A DNA stretch of 64,000 bases, from positions 5,324,001 through 5,388,000 of the forward strand of contig NZ_CP146101.1 in the NCBI RefSeq assembly GCF_037023745.1. Direction: 5' to 3'. Shown here in pieces: positions 63,495 to 64,000 of this stretch. Position 1 is the stretch's first letter. Every line of letters starts with the position of its first letter. The notes under the pieces are model-generated. The model worked only from the letters and a program-made list of their open reading frames with translations, was not told the DNA's origin and searched no databases. This DNA is from Streptomyces sp. SCSIO 30461 (GTDB lineage: Bacteria > Actinomycetota > Actinomycetes > Streptomycetales > Streptomycetaceae). The translations under genes were made by a program, and so were the position numbers.

Positions 63495-64000
63495 ATGGAA
63501 ACACAGGGCGGTATCACCGTGCAGCGGGCGCTCGAGCTGCCCGCGCTCCGCAGCGGACTTCCCGAAGTGGTGGCCGGTGCCGACCGGCTGAGTCAGACCG
63601 TTCGCTGGGTTCACGCCGGTGAGGTGCCGAACATCGCCTCGCTGCTCAAGGGCGGGGAACTGCTGCTGACGACGGGCCTCGGCCTGGGTTCCCGCCCCGC
63701 TGAGCAGCGCGCCTTCGTACGGCGGCTCGCCGACCGCGGGGTCGCGGCGCTGGTGGTGGAACTGGGCTCGCGCTTCCCCCGGCTGCCCGTCGCGGTCGTC
63801 GACGCGGCGTCCGCGGCCGGGCTGCCCCTGATCCAGCTGCATCGCGAGGTGGCGTTCGTCTCGGTGACGGAGGAGGTCCACACCGAGATCGTCAATCTGC
63901 ACTACGCCCTGCTCCAGCGGGCCGACGAGGTGCACCGGCGGTGCACCCAGGCGTTGCTCGGCGGCGGCGGAATCCCCCAGGTGCTCAGGATCCTCGCGGA
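63495..64000 (+). CDS. PucR-family transcriptional regulator (5' part)
   Basis: The first 168 residues are visible; the gene runs past the right edge. It opens ITVQRALELPALRSGLPEVVAGADRLSQTVRWVHAGEV, the purine-catabolism regulator N-terminal domain, continuing LLKGGELLLTTGLGLG. The C-terminal helix-turn-helix expected of PucR regulators is outside the window. ATG at 63495. It lies 57 bp downstream of the oxidoreductase on the same strand, and such regulators often control nearby purine or amine catabolism genes. Confidence 0.9.
   Translation, partial: METQGGITVQRALELPALRSGLPEVVAGADRLSQTVRWVHAGEVPNIASLLKGGELLLTTGLGLGSRPAEQRAFVRRLADRGVAALVVELGSRFPRLPVAVVDAASAAGLPLIQLHREVAFVSVTEEVHTEIVNLHYALLQRADEVHRRCTQALLGGGGIPQVLRILA

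Overview
The window is high-GC actinobacterial chromosome and reads as Streptomyces. Evidence: GTG and TTG starts with GGAGG-type ribosome sites, a leucine TTA codon, streptogrisin-type proteases, a SepF paralogue, FxSxx-COOH peptide genes, and a gene order (der-plsC-cmk-tyrA-aroH ... rluB-scpB-scpA ... parA-ald ... pyrG) that I recall from Streptomyces chromosome cores. About 50 genes are supported. No rRNA, tRNA, CRISPR array, transposase or integrase was seen.

Left part (1-22.6 kb) mixes conserved and accessory genes. It opens with the end of a cluster resembling the S. coelicolor SCO2521-SCO2525 set (methyltransferase plus a partial SCO2524-like gene). A GNAT acetyltransferase with a TTA codon follows, then an SOS-type mutagenesis operon (dnaE2 and an ImuB-like Y-family protein behind a LexA-like box) and a PerM/AI-2E membrane protein. 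Two streptogrisin-like proteases (8.7-9.8 and 21.7-22.6 kb) flank the most interesting block, 11.1-21.4 kb. That block holds a complete FxSxx-COOH (Fxs) peptide system: a 54-residue precursor fxsA ending FNSAL, the radical SAM/SPASM enzyme fxsB, an AAC(3)-type acetyltransferase, the TIR-like fxsC, and a 1,309-residue fxsT carrying a MinD-like NTPase, TIR-like, NB-ARC and TPR regions. Divergent from fxsA lies a SLATT-type membrane protein facing a SLOG-type nucleotide sensor, a pairing known from predicted nucleotide-dependent conflict systems.

Middle part (23-42 kb) has a DUF5685 protein with a very Cys-rich tail, a SepF-like division protein, acyl-CoA dehydrogenase, an MFS exporter, a PAP2 phosphatase, an I78-type inhibitor, an orphan cytochrome oxidase subunit I whose end overlaps a WYL regulator, a glycosyltransferase pair and two unknown genes. 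The der-plsC-cmk and aroH-tyrA core runs follow; a 7-bp tandem repeat sits just upstream of aroH.

Right part (42-64 kb) begins with a tightly packed NAD/ADP-ribose operon (pnuC-nadR-nrtR-ADP-ribosylglycohydrolase-nucleotidyltransferase) facing a second COG3541-type nucleotidyltransferase. Its NadR seems to have lost the core of its ribosylnicotinamide kinase domain. Then come a PLP enzyme, rluB-scpB-scpA, a ribbon-helix-helix protein with a ParA ATPase, alanine dehydrogenase, a STAND/TPR protein, a NUDIX hydrolase, CTP synthase, a GH15 glycosidase, an FAD oxidoreductase and the start of a PucR regulator.

Core genes appear to work in replication and segregation, ribosome biogenesis, aromatic amino acid synthesis and nucleotide/NAD metabolism. 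The Fxs plus SLATT/SLOG block is the best candidate for a poorly described signalling or defence system.
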